A DNA stretch of 64,000 bases from UBA4582 sp002389265 (GTDB lineage Bacteria; Pseudomonadota; Gammaproteobacteria; Pseudomonadales; Azotimanducaceae), in the NCBI GenBank assembly GCA_943788825.1, contig CALSRT010000003.1:248001-312000 (forward strand), read 5' to 3'. How positions within the stretch are numbered: position 1 is the first letter of the stretch; every line of letters starts with the position of its first letter. Below, one piece after another: positions 30,201 through 38,939 of the stretch. The notes under the pieces were generated by a model. The model made no database searches, was not told the DNA's origin, and saw only the letters and a list, made by a program, of their open reading frames with translations. Both the position numbers and the translations under genes were made by a program.

Positions 30201-31871
30201 TTAGGTCCCGCCGCGCAGCAGTTTGCCCGGTAATGCGCCGGTTGCTATGCCGTTTTCAAAGGTGACTTCGCCCCGTTTGATGGTGGCGATATAGCCGTTG
30301 GCCTTCTGAATCAGGCGTTTGCCGTCGCCCGGCAAGTCATACACCATTTTAGGAGGTTCGAGCTGCAGCTTGGCGTAGTCGATGATATTAAAGTCGGCAA
30401 GATATCCTGGCGCGATGACTCCCCGATCATTCAGACCAAAAACACTGGCGGTGTTTTGGGTCATCTTGTGGACAATAAATTCTAGTGGCAGCGTGTCGGC
30501 CACAGTTCTGTCTCGAGCGACATAACTGAGCATATAAGTCGGCACGCTGGCGTCACACAGAACCCCGCAATGGGCGCCGCCGTCTGACAGCCCAAAGACG
30601 CTGTGCGCCCGGGCAATATTATCGAAATAGGGACTCAGGTTGCCCTTGTAACCACCGAAGAAAAAGATGATCTGACGTTGTTCTGCCAACGTGTCCATCA
30701 AGACGTCCAGAGGCTCGAGCCCTCGCGCCTCGGCAAGGCCTGCGATACTGTCCTTGATACCTGGCTCGTAACTTAAAGCATCATCCAAGGGATACATCTC
30801 GTCATAGCTGGTGGTAAAGCGCTTCGCGTCAGGGTTGCGATGATGGATAGGTTGCTCCGTTTTGATCTTCTCTCGAAATGCCGGGTCCGCTAGATGCGCG
30901 ATACGCTCATCCAGAGGTAGTTGTCTGATGGCCTTATAGCTGGGGAAGATGGCCAGTGGATTGATCGTTCCTTCAAGACTCATCAAGATCGAAGCCGGCC
31001 GCGCTCCGCATTGAGGACGCAGGCTTAGGCCTGACTGGCTCATCTTTTCGGCCAGTTGCCAAATTTTTTCACGCTTGCCTGGGGCCGTGAGCGTGGTGAT
31101 GGTGCGGCCAGTGTCGCGCATGATCTGCTCGATCCAATTGAGCTCATCGTCGTCTTCCAGATAGTCGCTGATGATTTCGATGGTGCCATGGCCTAGCCCT
31201 TTGAATGCACCACCGATGGCTAGCATTTCCTTGGCGGCCGCGTGGGTGCCGGGGACCAAATTACCGGCCTTGTCCAGGTGGCCATAGAAGCGTGAAGTGG
31301 AAAATCCCAGGGCCCCAGCCTTCAGCGCCTCGCGAGTGACGCTCGCCATGCGCTCAATGTCGTGATCATTGGCGTCGTCATAACAGCGATCACCCATCAC
31401 ATAGCGTCGAATGGCGACATGGGGAACCTGGCCGCCCACATCCATGACGTAAGGTGTATCAATCGCATCTAGGTATTCGCTGTAAGTCTCCCAGCCCCAG
31501 GGTATGCCTTCGTTCAGCGCTGAGCCGGGGATGTCCTCAACGCTTTCCATCAGCTCGATCAGTTGATTTTCGTCACCGGCACGAACAGGGGCAAAGCCTA
31601 CGCCGCAATTGCCCATCACCGTGGTGGTAACACCGTGCCAGCAACTGGGGGTTAGCTGTTTGTCCCAACAGACCTGCCCGTCATAGTGGGTATGGATATC
31701 CACAAACCCGGGGGTGACCAGATGACCTTCGGCATCGATTTCCCGCGTCGCCTGGCCAAGGTCCTGGCCAACGGCGGTGATCATTCCATCTTTCACGCCA
31801 ATGGAGGCGCTGAAGAGGGCTTGGCCGGTGCCATCGGCAATGTTTGCATTTTTAATAATGAGATCAAACAT
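30201..31871 (-). CDS. Amidohydrolase-superfamily protein, N-acyl-D-amino-acid deacylase family
   Basis: This protein of about 556 residues starts with the beta-sandwich seen in FDLIIKNANIADGTGQALF, followed by the metal site GFVDIHTHYDGQ. It continues with TVMGNCGVGFAPVR, typical of the D-aminoacylase family, and the late metal ligand in LSDGGAHCG. Family members remove acyl groups from D-amino acids or act on other N-acyl compounds; many in marine Gammaproteobacteria have no assigned substrate. I chose ATG 31871, with AAAAGG upstream, over the longer frame from 31949. The convergent AlmA-like gene ends 21 bp away. Confidence 0.88.
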   Translation of the reverse strand: MFDLIIKNANIADGTGQALFSASIGVKDGMITAVGQDLGQATREIDAEGHLVTPGFVDIHTHYDGQVCWDKQLTPSCWHGVTTTVMGNCGVGFAPVRAGDENQLIELMESVEDIPGSALNEGIPWGWETYSEYLDAIDTPYVMDVGGQVPHVAIRRYVMGDRCYDDANDHDIERMASVTREALKAGALGFSTSRFYGHLDKAGNLVPGTHAAAKEMLAIGGAFKGLGHGTIEIISDYLEDDDELNWIEQIMRDTGRTITTLTAPGKREKIWQLAEKMSQSGLSLRPQCGARPASILMSLEGTINPLAIFPSYKAIRQLPLDERIAHLADPAFREKIKTEQPIHHRNPDAKRFTTSYDEMYPLDDALSYEPGIKDSIAGLAEARGLEPLDVLMDTLAEQRQIIFFFGGYKGNLSPYFDNIARAHSVFGLSDGGAHCGVLCDASVPTYMLSYVARDRTVADTLPLEFIVHKMTQNTASVFGLNDRGVIAPGYLADFNIIDYAKLQLEPPKMVYDLPGDGKRLIQKANGYIATIKRGEVTFENGIATGALPGKLLRGGT

Positions 31872-32037
31872 AGCGTTACCTTTTAGGAGACCTAGTAGAC
31901 ATAGTAAAAGACTACTCAAACGCCCGATGTTTGTCACTTCTTGGGTCATAAGTCCGGCGGGAGAATTAGCATAATACTCAGCCTGAAGCCGTACCTGTGA
32001 TAGTGTTGGAAGCTGTCATTCGAACGTGAGTCCAACG

Positions 32038-33063
32038 ATGCCCAGCACAACTGTTAACAGCCGGCCGACTATGATGAAAGCCGTCGCGATTACCGCCCAA
32101 GGCCTTGAGATTGTCTCGCGCCCGATCCCTGTGCCCACGGATCAGCAGCTATTGGTCAAAGTTCATCGGGCAGCGTTGAACCGGGCTGATTTGGGTATGG
32201 CCGCGGGTCATCGCCACGGCCAGGCGGGTGGTGCAGGGGCTGTCGCGGGACTTGAATGGGCTGGCGAAGTGATCGGCGTTGGTGCCCAGGTTGAGGGTTT
32301 TCAACTTGGCGATCGGGTCATGTGCGCGGGCGCCGGTGGCTATGCCGAATATGCTATCGCTGATCCCGTACGGACCCATCATATTCCCAGTAATGCGGCC
32401 TTCGGCAACGGCATGACCTATGCTGAGGCAGCCTGTTTGCCCGTGGCAATGTCCACCATGCACGACGCGCTTGTGACTCTGGGTCGCTTTCAACCGGGCC
32501 AGTCGGTGCTGATTCAGGGCGCGAGTTCCGGAGTCGGTATCATTGGCCTGCAGATCGCGCGGCACCTTGGCGCGAAGCTGGTGATAGGCACCTCGACGAA
32601 CTCAGCGAGACGAGCGCAGTTGGCGGACTATGGCGCTGATCTGGTGCTCGATTCGAGTACCGCCGACTGGCATGAGCAGGTTCTCCAGGCCACCGACAAC
32701 CGTGGCGTTGATCTGATTGTTGACCAGGTCTCTGGTGGTGTGGCGAATAATAATATGCGAGCAACTCGCGTCACCGGCACGATCGTCAATGTCGGACGCC
32801 TCGGTGGTATGCAGGGTGAATTCAATTTTGACTTGCATGCATTGCGACGAATTAATTATATCGGTGCGACATTTCGAACTCGCAGCCGTGAGGAGGTGGC
32901 GCGGATCAATCAGCTGATGATCCAGGATCTACAGACAAAACTCGAGGCGAATGATTTCCGTATACCCATCGACCGGGAGTTCCCGCTTGAGGCGGCCGCC
33001 GATGCGCAAGCCTATATGGCGGCCAATCAGCACTTCGGTAAAATTTTATTGGCGGTTATTTAG
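32038..33063 (+). CDS. MDR-family NAD(P)H:quinone oxidoreductase / zinc-type dehydrogenase
   Basis: The product has 341 residues from ATG 32038; ATG 32071 (MMKAVAIT) and GTG 32026 are alternatives. The medium-chain dehydrogenase/reductase fold is clear: an N-terminal GroES-like domain (VHRAALNRADLGMAAG, GLEWAGEVIGVG, LGDRVM) and the cofactor motif VLIQGASSGVGIIGLQIA. The catalytic-zinc Cys of alcohol dehydrogenases is replaced (HRAALN), pointing to a zinc-independent quinone oxidoreductase or enoyl reductase. It reduces an activated carbonyl or quinone with NADPH. It is divergent from the deacylase-like gene. Confidence 0.9.
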   Translation: MPSTTVNSRPTMMKAVAITAQGLEIVSRPIPVPTDQQLLVKVHRAALNRADLGMAAGHRHGQAGGAGAVAGLEWAGEVIGVGAQVEGFQLGDRVMCAGAGGYAEYAIADPVRTHHIPSNAAFGNGMTYAEAACLPVAMSTMHDALVTLGRFQPGQSVLIQGASSGVGIIGLQIARHLGAKLVIGTSTNSARRAQLADYGADLVLDSSTADWHEQVLQATDNRGVDLIVDQVSGGVANNNMRATRVTGTIVNVGRLGGMQGEFNFDLHALRRINYIGATFRTRSREEVARINQLMIQDLQTKLEANDFRIPIDREFPLEAAADAQAYMAANQHFGKILLAVI

Positions 33064-33091
33064 TCAGACCTGAGAGCGAGCTAAATTCCGT

Positions 33092-33117
33092 CCGCCTTAG
33101 GTGGGGTTTTTATTTTC
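33092..33117 (+). terminator. Candidate terminator between the MDR gene and msrB
   Basis: A short stem CCGCC-TTA-GGTGG (one G-U pair) is followed by TTTTTATTTT. It lies about 30 bp after the MDR gene stop and would insulate msrB. Confidence 0.45.
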
Positions 33118-33181
33118 GGTGACTGTGGCATGATTGCTGCCAGCGCCCTGATGCGATGGCCATTGAACGGAGCAATACAAT

Positions 33182-33556
33182 ATGACTGATCTAAATGAAT
33201 TAACTGCCGAAGAACGCCATGTCATTATCGACAAAGGCACTGAGCGACCTTTTACAGGCGAATATGATGAGTTTTTCGAAGGCGGACTCTATATCTGTCG
33301 GCAATGCGATGCGCCTTTGTATCGATCTGCCGACAAGTTCCACTCTCACTGTGGCTGGCCGAGCTTTGACGATGAAATCCAAGGCGCTGTAAGGCGCGAA
33401 ACAGACGCTGATGGCCGCCGGGTTGAAATCCTCTGCGCCAAATGTGATGGTCATCTTGGTCATGTGTTTACCGGCGAAGGGCTGACCGTGAAGAATATTC
33501 GCCATTGTGTGAACTCGGTGTCGATGAAATTTGTCAGCAGTGAGGCGGAGAAATAG
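33182..33556 (+). CDS. msrB: Peptide-methionine (R)-S-oxide reductase MsrB
   Basis: This 124-residue cytosolic MsrB domain has the zinc-binding pairs Cys39/Cys42 (CRQC) and Cys85/Cys88 (CAKC), the HSHCGWPSF substrate-site motif, GHLGHVF, and the catalytic Cys109 in RHCVNSVSMKF. It reduces the R-epimer of methionine sulfoxide with thioredoxin. The length is that of a stand-alone MsrB with no fused MsrA. It complements the periplasmic MsrPQ system elsewhere in this window. Confidence 0.95.
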   Translation: MTDLNELTAEERHVIIDKGTERPFTGEYDEFFEGGLYICRQCDAPLYRSADKFHSHCGWPSFDDEIQGAVRRETDADGRRVEILCAKCDGHLGHVFTGEGLTVKNIRHCVNSVSMKFVSSEAEK

Positions 33557-33612
33557 CAGGGCTTTTTAGAAACCGCAACACCGCAGGTCATATTCAACTC
33601 ATAGCAGGCTGA

Positions 33613-34806
33613 ATGATGAAGAAGACTGAGCAGCAGCGAGTCATACAGGGGTTGCTAGATCACCTGGACGCATCGACGAATGTGGATGCAGGTGGCCAGG
33701 TCAAAATTCCGGTGTCGACCTATTTGTGTCCTGAACGAGCGCAGCAGGAGTGGGATCTGTTCTTTCAGGATTACCCGAGCATACTGGGTCTGGCGGCGGA
33801 CCTGCCGGAGGCGGGAACATTTTTTACGAATACCGACCTGGGCAAGCCGATTTTATGTACCCGCGATAACGAAGGTCGATTCCATGCTTTTCTCAATGTC
33901 TGCCGCCATCGCGGTGTCGTTGTAGAAGCGTCCGCCAGTGGCAAAAAGCAAACCTTCAGTTGTCCGTTTCACGCTTGGACTTACAGCAATCAGGGCGAAC
34001 TGGTGGCGTTACCCAGAGAAGATCACTTCGGCCCGGTGGATAAATCTTGTCATGGTTTGGTGCGTCTGCCGGCCGAAGAAAAGCATGGCTTGTTGTTCGT
34101 CAACCCGAGCCCGAACGGCGCCCTTGACCTGGACGAGCGTCTGGGTGAATTGGGTCCTGAGCTTGAGTCCTGGAATCTTGGCCGATTTGTCGGTAGCGGT
34201 GCAGTCACCTATCCCCATGCCATGAACTGGAAGCTGGCGAATGATACCTTTGGTGAAACTTATCATTTTAACGTTCTGCACAAGAACACCCTGGCCCACG
34301 AGTTCTACGGCAATGTGCAGATGTATGACACCTTCGAGCGTAATCATCGCATGATGCTGTGTCTGAAAAATATCGAGACCCTTCGATATCAGTCAAAGGC
34401 TGACTGGCAGGTTCTAGAGGGTAGTTTGCCTGTGTATTTTTTGTTTCCGAATGTGCAGCTTATTATTGGTCGTGAAGGTCCTACTCTGGTTCGAGTTTAT
34501 CCAGAGGAAGCGAATCCACATGCCAGTTACTCAAAAATCTCCTTTTATCTTGATTCAGAGCTTTTGACGCACACTGAGAGCGAAGAAACTCGACAGATAT
34601 TGCTGGATATTCAGGGTCGAATGCGTGGTTTTGGTGAGATCATCCAACAGGAAGACTATGTGGCAGCGGCAAGCAGCCATGTGGGCATGCGCTCGGGGGC
34701 GCAAGAGTACCTGACATTTGGTCGTAACGAACCTGCGCTGCATCATTATCATAATACCTATCGAAGCGCATTAGGGCTGCCGCCACTGACTGTGAACAGT
34801 CATTAG
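33613..34806 (+). CDS. Rieske non-heme iron oxygenase, alpha-subunit type
   Basis: This 397-residue oxygenase has an N-terminal Rieske [2Fe-2S] site (CRHRG near residue 97 and CPFHAW about 20 residues later). The catalytic domain carries the mononuclear iron histidines in GETYHFNVLH. Such proteins hydroxylate aromatic rings, demethylate substrates or act on carnitine/betaine-like compounds, and need a reductase; none is adjacent. Two ATGs at 33613 and 33616 are possible starts. It lies 57 bp after msrB but is probably a separate functional unit. Confidence 0.9.
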   Translation: MMKKTEQQRVIQGLLDHLDASTNVDAGGQVKIPVSTYLCPERAQQEWDLFFQDYPSILGLAADLPEAGTFFTNTDLGKPILCTRDNEGRFHAFLNVCRHRGVVVEASASGKKQTFSCPFHAWTYSNQGELVALPREDHFGPVDKSCHGLVRLPAEEKHGLLFVNPSPNGALDLDERLGELGPELESWNLGRFVGSGAVTYPHAMNWKLANDTFGETYHFNVLHKNTLAHEFYGNVQMYDTFERNHRMMLCLKNIETLRYQSKADWQVLEGSLPVYFLFPNVQLIIGREGPTLVRVYPEEANPHASYSKISFYLDSELLTHTESEETRQILLDIQGRMRGFGEIIQQEDYVAAASSHVGMRSGAQEYLTFGRNEPALHHYHNTYRSALGLPPLTVNSH

Positions 34807-34971
34807 CCGGTCCTGAGTTGTCACTTTATGCAGACTCACAGTGAATCAGATAAGGCCCCTGCGTTTGGCAGATCACCGCGGGCGAAAAGCCCACGATGAT
34901 ATGGCTTGCAGAGGGTTAGGCAAGGTCACAACAGTCTGTCGCAAGACAACTCATACCGACTAACATTTATT

Positions 34972-35397
34972 TCAGGGGGTGGTAGTTGGTCGAAAGCGTG
35001 CTTTGCTTCGCCACAAAGCAATGGTCGGAATCAGAAACAGAGCGCCGCTGATCAACGCCGCAATCGGCCCGCCGCCTTTGCCGCCTTCCAGCAGGTTAAA
35101 GACGACCATAGCGATCGTAACCTGAGCTGAATAGACCGCAGCCCAAGGCCACATGGCCGGTGACATTTTCCAGAAACCATAGGCGCCGCCAGCGTAAATT
35201 AGCCAGTGCAGAGGTTCCGTAGCTTTGGCCCACCAACCTACCAGAGTGAAGCCAAACCAGATTTCCTCCCAGCGCTCAAATGGCTTAGTAAAAATATCAA
35301 ATGGCATATAAATAAAAGTCATATAGAGGCAGAAAAACCAGATTAAATTCATCCACCAAGGGCGTGGCTGTAGGAGCGCTTTTATCTTGTTTATCAT
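34972..35397 (-). CDS. Small integral membrane protein of unknown function
   Basis: The 141-residue, tryptophan-rich protein has about four transmembrane segments (near residues 15-35, 48-70, 80-105 and 112-130). Loops include PFDIFTKPFERWEEIWFG and GGKGGGP, and the C-terminus is basic (RSKARFRPTTTP). I do not recognise a family with confidence. It is 33 bp downstream of the SOUL-family gene on the same strand, suggesting one transcript. Confidence 0.65.
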   Translation of the reverse strand: MINKIKALLQPRPWWMNLIWFFCLYMTFIYMPFDIFTKPFERWEEIWFGFTLVGWWAKATEPLHWLIYAGGAYGFWKMSPAMWPWAAVYSAQVTIAMVVFNLLEGGKGGGPIAALISGALFLIPTIALWRSKARFRPTTTP

Positions 35398-35430
35398 GAG
35401 TTCTCTCTCCGGAATGGTATTGCGTTTACG

Positions 35431-36060
35431 CTAAGGTTGTGGAATTTTATCGACGCGGACCATCACCTCATTGCGTCGCAAAAATGGCGGCATAAACGGC
35501 GGATTGTAACTCGCGCCAACGACCTTACCCTGTGGTTGGATGTCGTTTTGCTCGAGGTGTTCCAATAGTATCGCCTGATGTTCGGCAAAGTTCTCATCGG
35601 TCCAGCGGCCTGAATAACGATGTACTGCCATCAATTGGGGTGGGATTGCCTGAATCGTGATGAGCGGGTTTGTGGGCTGCGGCACGCTTTGGCGGGTGTA
35701 TTCAGCGGGCACGATAAAGGCGATGGACCAACCCGTAGCATCGGATCGCTGACGCACGGGCGCGGTCATGGCGATAGACTCGCCAGCACGGCCCTGCATT
35801 TGAGTGCCCGCGGCCATGCTGGTGGCTGTCACATTTTCGCCTGAGATATACTTGAACAGCCGTCTGAAACCAATATTTGCGGCTTCATTACGGTCGCTGG
35901 TCTCGGTGACAAGGGTTTCCGCCACAAGGTAAGCAGCATATTGTCGGTATTCGACTTCATCGAATTCAGCCATCACGGTGTAGGTGGGTTCTTCGATAGC
36001 CATGGTGCGGGCGGCAAAAAAAACCGCCAATAGCATTAATATTGCGGCGCTCGTCTTCAT
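35431..36060 (-). CDS. Exported SOUL/HEBP-family heme-binding protein
   Basis: The 209-residue protein has a signal peptide (MKTSAAILMLLAVFFAARTMA) and the SOUL fold. Family landmarks are YTVMAEFDEVEYRQYAAYLVAET, NIGFRRLFKYISGEN, SIAMTAPVRQ, IAFIVPAEYT and the terminal YNPPFMPPFLRRNEVMVRV. Homologues bind heme or porphyrin; in bacteria the role is unclear, possibly heme buffering in the periplasm. It may be cotranscribed with the following small membrane protein gene. Confidence 0.92.
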   Translation of the reverse strand: MKTSAAILMLLAVFFAARTMAIEEPTYTVMAEFDEVEYRQYAAYLVAETLVTETSDRNEAANIGFRRLFKYISGENVTATSMAAGTQMQGRAGESIAMTAPVRQRSDATGWSIAFIVPAEYTRQSVPQPTNPLITIQAIPPQLMAVHRYSGRWTDENFAEHQAILLEHLEQNDIQPQGKVVGASYNPPFMPPFLRRNEVMVRVDKIPQP

Positions 36061-36179
36061 AATGATTTTCCTGCCTGCACGGAAGTGAGAGTGATTTCGA
36101 TCTCTGCTGAGCTACGTAAATGCCGATCTATCGGATTCAATGCCACGCCATCGCCATCGCCATCGCCTAGGTTGACAGT

Positions 36180-37007
36180 TCACGGCTGATTGCCTGTGGC
36201 GGCATCATGCCATTGGTGGCGATTATCGTTGCTGGGCAATGGTTCCGAATCGCCGAAGATAGCCCGGACCCAGTGTCCGTCTGTGGGATTCGGTAAGAGG
36301 ATATAGCGACTGCCGAACAGGTCTCTATCCAGTTGCATCAGCGCTTTGCGCGCCGCAACGCCGTCAACATAGTAGGCCCTGCTGAAGTCGTTCAGGTTGT
36401 CGCCCATCAGCAGCACCACGTTGTGGCTGCTGGCGATCTCCGCTTGACGAATTTGTTTATTCGAGGAGTCTGTCAGTACAGTCAGGTGATCGGTGTCAGC
36501 ATTGGGAAAGCCGTTCTCGATCAGGTGATCCAAGGCGTACTGATAAGTGGCGTCGCCTTGGTTACGGCTTGTAACATAAAAGACCTCAACCTGGTTGGCA
36601 GCGCAGAACTGCAGGAAGTCCAGGGCGCCGGGTGCCGCTTGCACTCGATTCTGCGGTATCCATGCGTCCCAGCGTTGGTCATCGAAGAAATCCTGGTCAG
36701 CTTTGAGCAATTGGGCCCAGTAGTCACGGGTATCCAAAATCGTATCGTCCATATCCAGAATGACCGCCAGAGTTGGCTCGCCAGGCTGTCGACGATCAAG
36801 GGCCCCTTGCAGTTGCATCCGCGCCAGGTTGTAGGCCTGGTAATACAGCGCCTCATATTCAGCGGCAGTTTGTTTCCAGGCCACGGCGACGTCCAGGATA
36901 TTGACCGGTGCCGAGTTTGCCGGGCGGTGGGCGCAGCCGCTGAGGAGGATCGCCAGCACAAGGGCGCTGGTGCAAAGTCGTTGTTGGGGCTGCTTGAGTT
37001 GTGCCAT
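36180..37007 (-). CDS. HAD class IIIB acid phosphatase lipoprotein (e(P4)-like)
   Basis: This 275-residue lipoprotein has its lipobox LLSGC with Cys25. The HAD phosphatase motif is DMDDTILD (nucleophile Asp85, acid Asp87), motif II is YVTSRNQG and the late acidic motif is GDNLNDF. Class IIIB enzymes such as Haemophilus e(P4) remove phosphate from NMN and nucleotides at the outer membrane to allow cofactor uptake. Its length and architecture match. It is preceded on the same strand by the sterol-desaturase-like gene, with 12 bp between them, so they probably form an operon. Confidence 0.92.
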   Translation of the reverse strand: MAQLKQPQQRLCTSALVLAILLSGCAHRPANSAPVNILDVAVAWKQTAAEYEALYYQAYNLARMQLQGALDRRQPGEPTLAVILDMDDTILDTRDYWAQLLKADQDFFDDQRWDAWIPQNRVQAAPGALDFLQFCAANQVEVFYVTSRNQGDATYQYALDHLIENGFPNADTDHLTVLTDSSNKQIRQAEIASSHNVVLLMGDNLNDFSRAYYVDGVAARKALMQLDRDLFGSRYILLPNPTDGHWVRAIFGDSEPLPSNDNRHQWHDAATGNQP

Positions 37008-37019
37008 GACCTAGACCCT

Positions 37020-38060
37020 TCAGGTTGATGGTTTAGCGTCTGTGCGCAACTGCCGCAAGACACTCGCCCGGCGGTCTTCGCCATCATGACACCAGCCCGG
37101 GGCGAAGCAGAGATACCGGAGCCGATCTCGCCAAGTTATGGCGCGTCGGCAATCTCGCCAGAGTGCCGCGTATTCATGAGTGGCAACCGTCAGTGGATTC
37201 CGGCTGTCGATATTGTGAGTCAGGCCGTAGACAGGCGGTTCATCGTCACGTTCGGCAGCAAAGGTCCCAAATAGCCGGTCCCAGATCACCAGCACCCCGG
37301 CGTGATTGCGATCCAGATAGATGAGGTTAGAGGCGTGATGGACCCGATGATGAGATGGCGTGTTGAATATCAACTCTATCGGTGCAGGTAGACGCCTCAC
37401 CACTTGAGTATGGACCCAGAATTGATAAATGAGATTGAGGCTGATCATCAAAAAAATCATCAACGCATCAAACCCCAGGAGCGGCAGCCAGAGCCAGAAC
37501 AGGAATTTATGCAGCCGCTCGCCGACACCCTGGCGCAGGGCGGTACCCAAGTTGAGCCTGACCGAAGAATGATGGGGTACATGTCCGGCCCAAAATACGC
37601 GAACCTCGTGATTGGCACGATGAAACCAATAGTAGGTGAAGTCATCCAAGAGGAAGAGCGCGACCCAGGCCCACCATTGCCGGCCAACAAGATCCCGCAA
37701 CGGACTGATCTCATGCAGCGCATAGAATGCCATAAAAGCGAAAATCTTCGGTAGGAACTCAGCGATCGCTGATAACACCAGCATGGCCAATGAGGTCAGC
37801 GTATCTGCTGCACTATAAAGGTGGCGCTGTAGCTGGCGAGACAAGCCGATCTCTATGACAATAGCCAGCGCGAACAGCGGCGCGGCGAAGTTCACTAGAT
37901 TGTCTTGGGCCAACTGGCCGAGAACTTGATCAATGCTCATTCGATTGAGTGGTGCCTGTGATGGGTCGCTCAGCGACTTTAGCATGAACAGCACTACAGG
38001 CAATCCTGTTGCAGATGGATGAAGCTGAAATTTGAGGCAAGGGTGTGTACATTTTGACAT
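37020..38060 (-). CDS. Sterol desaturase / fatty acid hydroxylase superfamily membrane protein
   Basis: This di-iron membrane oxygenase has up to 346 residues. The three histidine boxes are visible: HRANHE (H-x3-H), HVPHHSS (H-x2-HH) and HHRVHHASN. About four transmembrane segments surround them. Such proteins hydroxylate or desaturate lipids, and bacterial members act on sterols, hopanoids or acyl chains. The true start is uncertain: ATG 38060 has GGAGG-like sequence upstream, while ATG 37982 or 37940 would remove a poorly typical N-terminal segment. Its neighbour is the e(P4)-like lipoprotein gene. Confidence 0.88.
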   Translation of the reverse strand: MSKCTHPCLKFQLHPSATGLPVVLFMLKSLSDPSQAPLNRMSIDQVLGQLAQDNLVNFAAPLFALAIVIEIGLSRQLQRHLYSAADTLTSLAMLVLSAIAEFLPKIFAFMAFYALHEISPLRDLVGRQWWAWVALFLLDDFTYYWFHRANHEVRVFWAGHVPHHSSVRLNLGTALRQGVGERLHKFLFWLWLPLLGFDALMIFLMISLNLIYQFWVHTQVVRRLPAPIELIFNTPSHHRVHHASNLIYLDRNHAGVLVIWDRLFGTFAAERDDEPPVYGLTHNIDSRNPLTVATHEYAALWRDCRRAITWRDRLRYLCFAPGWCHDGEDRRASVLRQLRTDAKPST

Positions 38061-38309
38061 CCACCCCGGCCCTCCATTACGATGGCGCCTGCGCGATAGG
38101 CGTGTATTTAACGCTTCGTGATTTGATCAATTCGCGGCCCGCAGGCGGATAAAAAATAACTTTGGCGATAAGTTTGACGGCTTTTGACTGGTCTGATGGA
38201 CCTTAAGGCCCGTATGAGAACGTGCAGCCAGTGAGACGAATAAAGCCCCGTGTGCTCCCAGAAAATCAAGGGGCACGTTTAGAATGATGTTTGATGAAGG
38301 AATTAACCT

Positions 38310-38603
38310 ATGAAACGCGTATTAGCCTTGTTGATGTTTATCCCCATGTTCGCCATCGCCGCCGAGCCACCCACGAAAGAGATTGTGTGTCGAGCTTGCC
38401 ATGGTGCCGCTGGTGCCGCGCCATTGATGGATTTGTATCCCAAACTCAATGGCCAAAACAAAGGCTATCTGGTGAGTTCATTGAAAGCCTATAAAGCCGG
38501 CAGTCGACAAGGTGGTATGGCAGGTGTGATGACCGCTCAGTCCATGAGTCTGTCTGACGCGGATATCGATGCCCTCGCAAGCTACTACAGCAGCCAGCCC
38601 TAG
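38310..38603 (+). CDS. Small periplasmic class I cytochrome c
   Basis: This 97-residue protein has a signal peptide (MKRVLALLMFIPMFAIA) and one c-type heme site CRACH (Cys27, Cys30, His31), with several Met residues in a GGMAGVMTAQSM segment that can supply the sixth ligand. The size and the segments YPKLNGQN and DADIDALASYYSSQP match c553/c4-half cytochromes. It would carry electrons in the periplasm, possibly to an oxidase or from a dehydrogenase. The Shine-Dalgarno is AAGGAATT. It stands alone. Confidence 0.92.
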   Translation: MKRVLALLMFIPMFAIAAEPPTKEIVCRACHGAAGAAPLMDLYPKLNGQNKGYLVSSLKAYKAGSRQGGMAGVMTAQSMSLSDADIDALASYYSSQP

Positions 38604-38639
38604 TCTGGGTTTGGGTCTCTTAGCTTGCCGCTGAGGCAA

Positions 38640-38680
38640 CCACCGGCCGCGTTATTCATTCACGCAGCCGGTGGCTATTT
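38640..38680 (+). terminator. Hairpin downstream of the cytochrome c gene
   Basis: CCACCGGC (38640-38647) pairs with GCCGGTGG (38667-38674) in a perfect 8-bp stem, followed by CTATTTAA without a long T run. It is probably the cytochrome transcript's 3' end. The remaining gap to 38939 (gap total about 336 bp) shows no gene. Confidence 0.4.
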
Positions 38681-38939
38681 AACGTTCGAAACCCTCTGAT
38701 CTACGTTGTATTAATGCCTGCCTGACGACTTCGTCCGCGGGCCCGCAGCGCGTGGGCGATAGCTTGACGTCACGTCGATAGTCGCAGCCTCTAGATTATG
38801 CTAGTTTTACGGGCGATCACGGTGATCTGTCTGGCCGAGCTGGCCGAGTCCTTGTTAGTGTGCGGTTGCAGTATGGTTGCATGCATGGATTAATCAGACA
38901 GCCCGTAAATGAGAGTCGTTCAATCAAAGGGGGTCAGGC

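Noticed and set aside
36333..37028. 231-codon frame opposite the e(P4)-like lipoprotein gene
   Set aside because: The lipoprotein frame has a lipobox and HAD motifs; the opposite frame has none.
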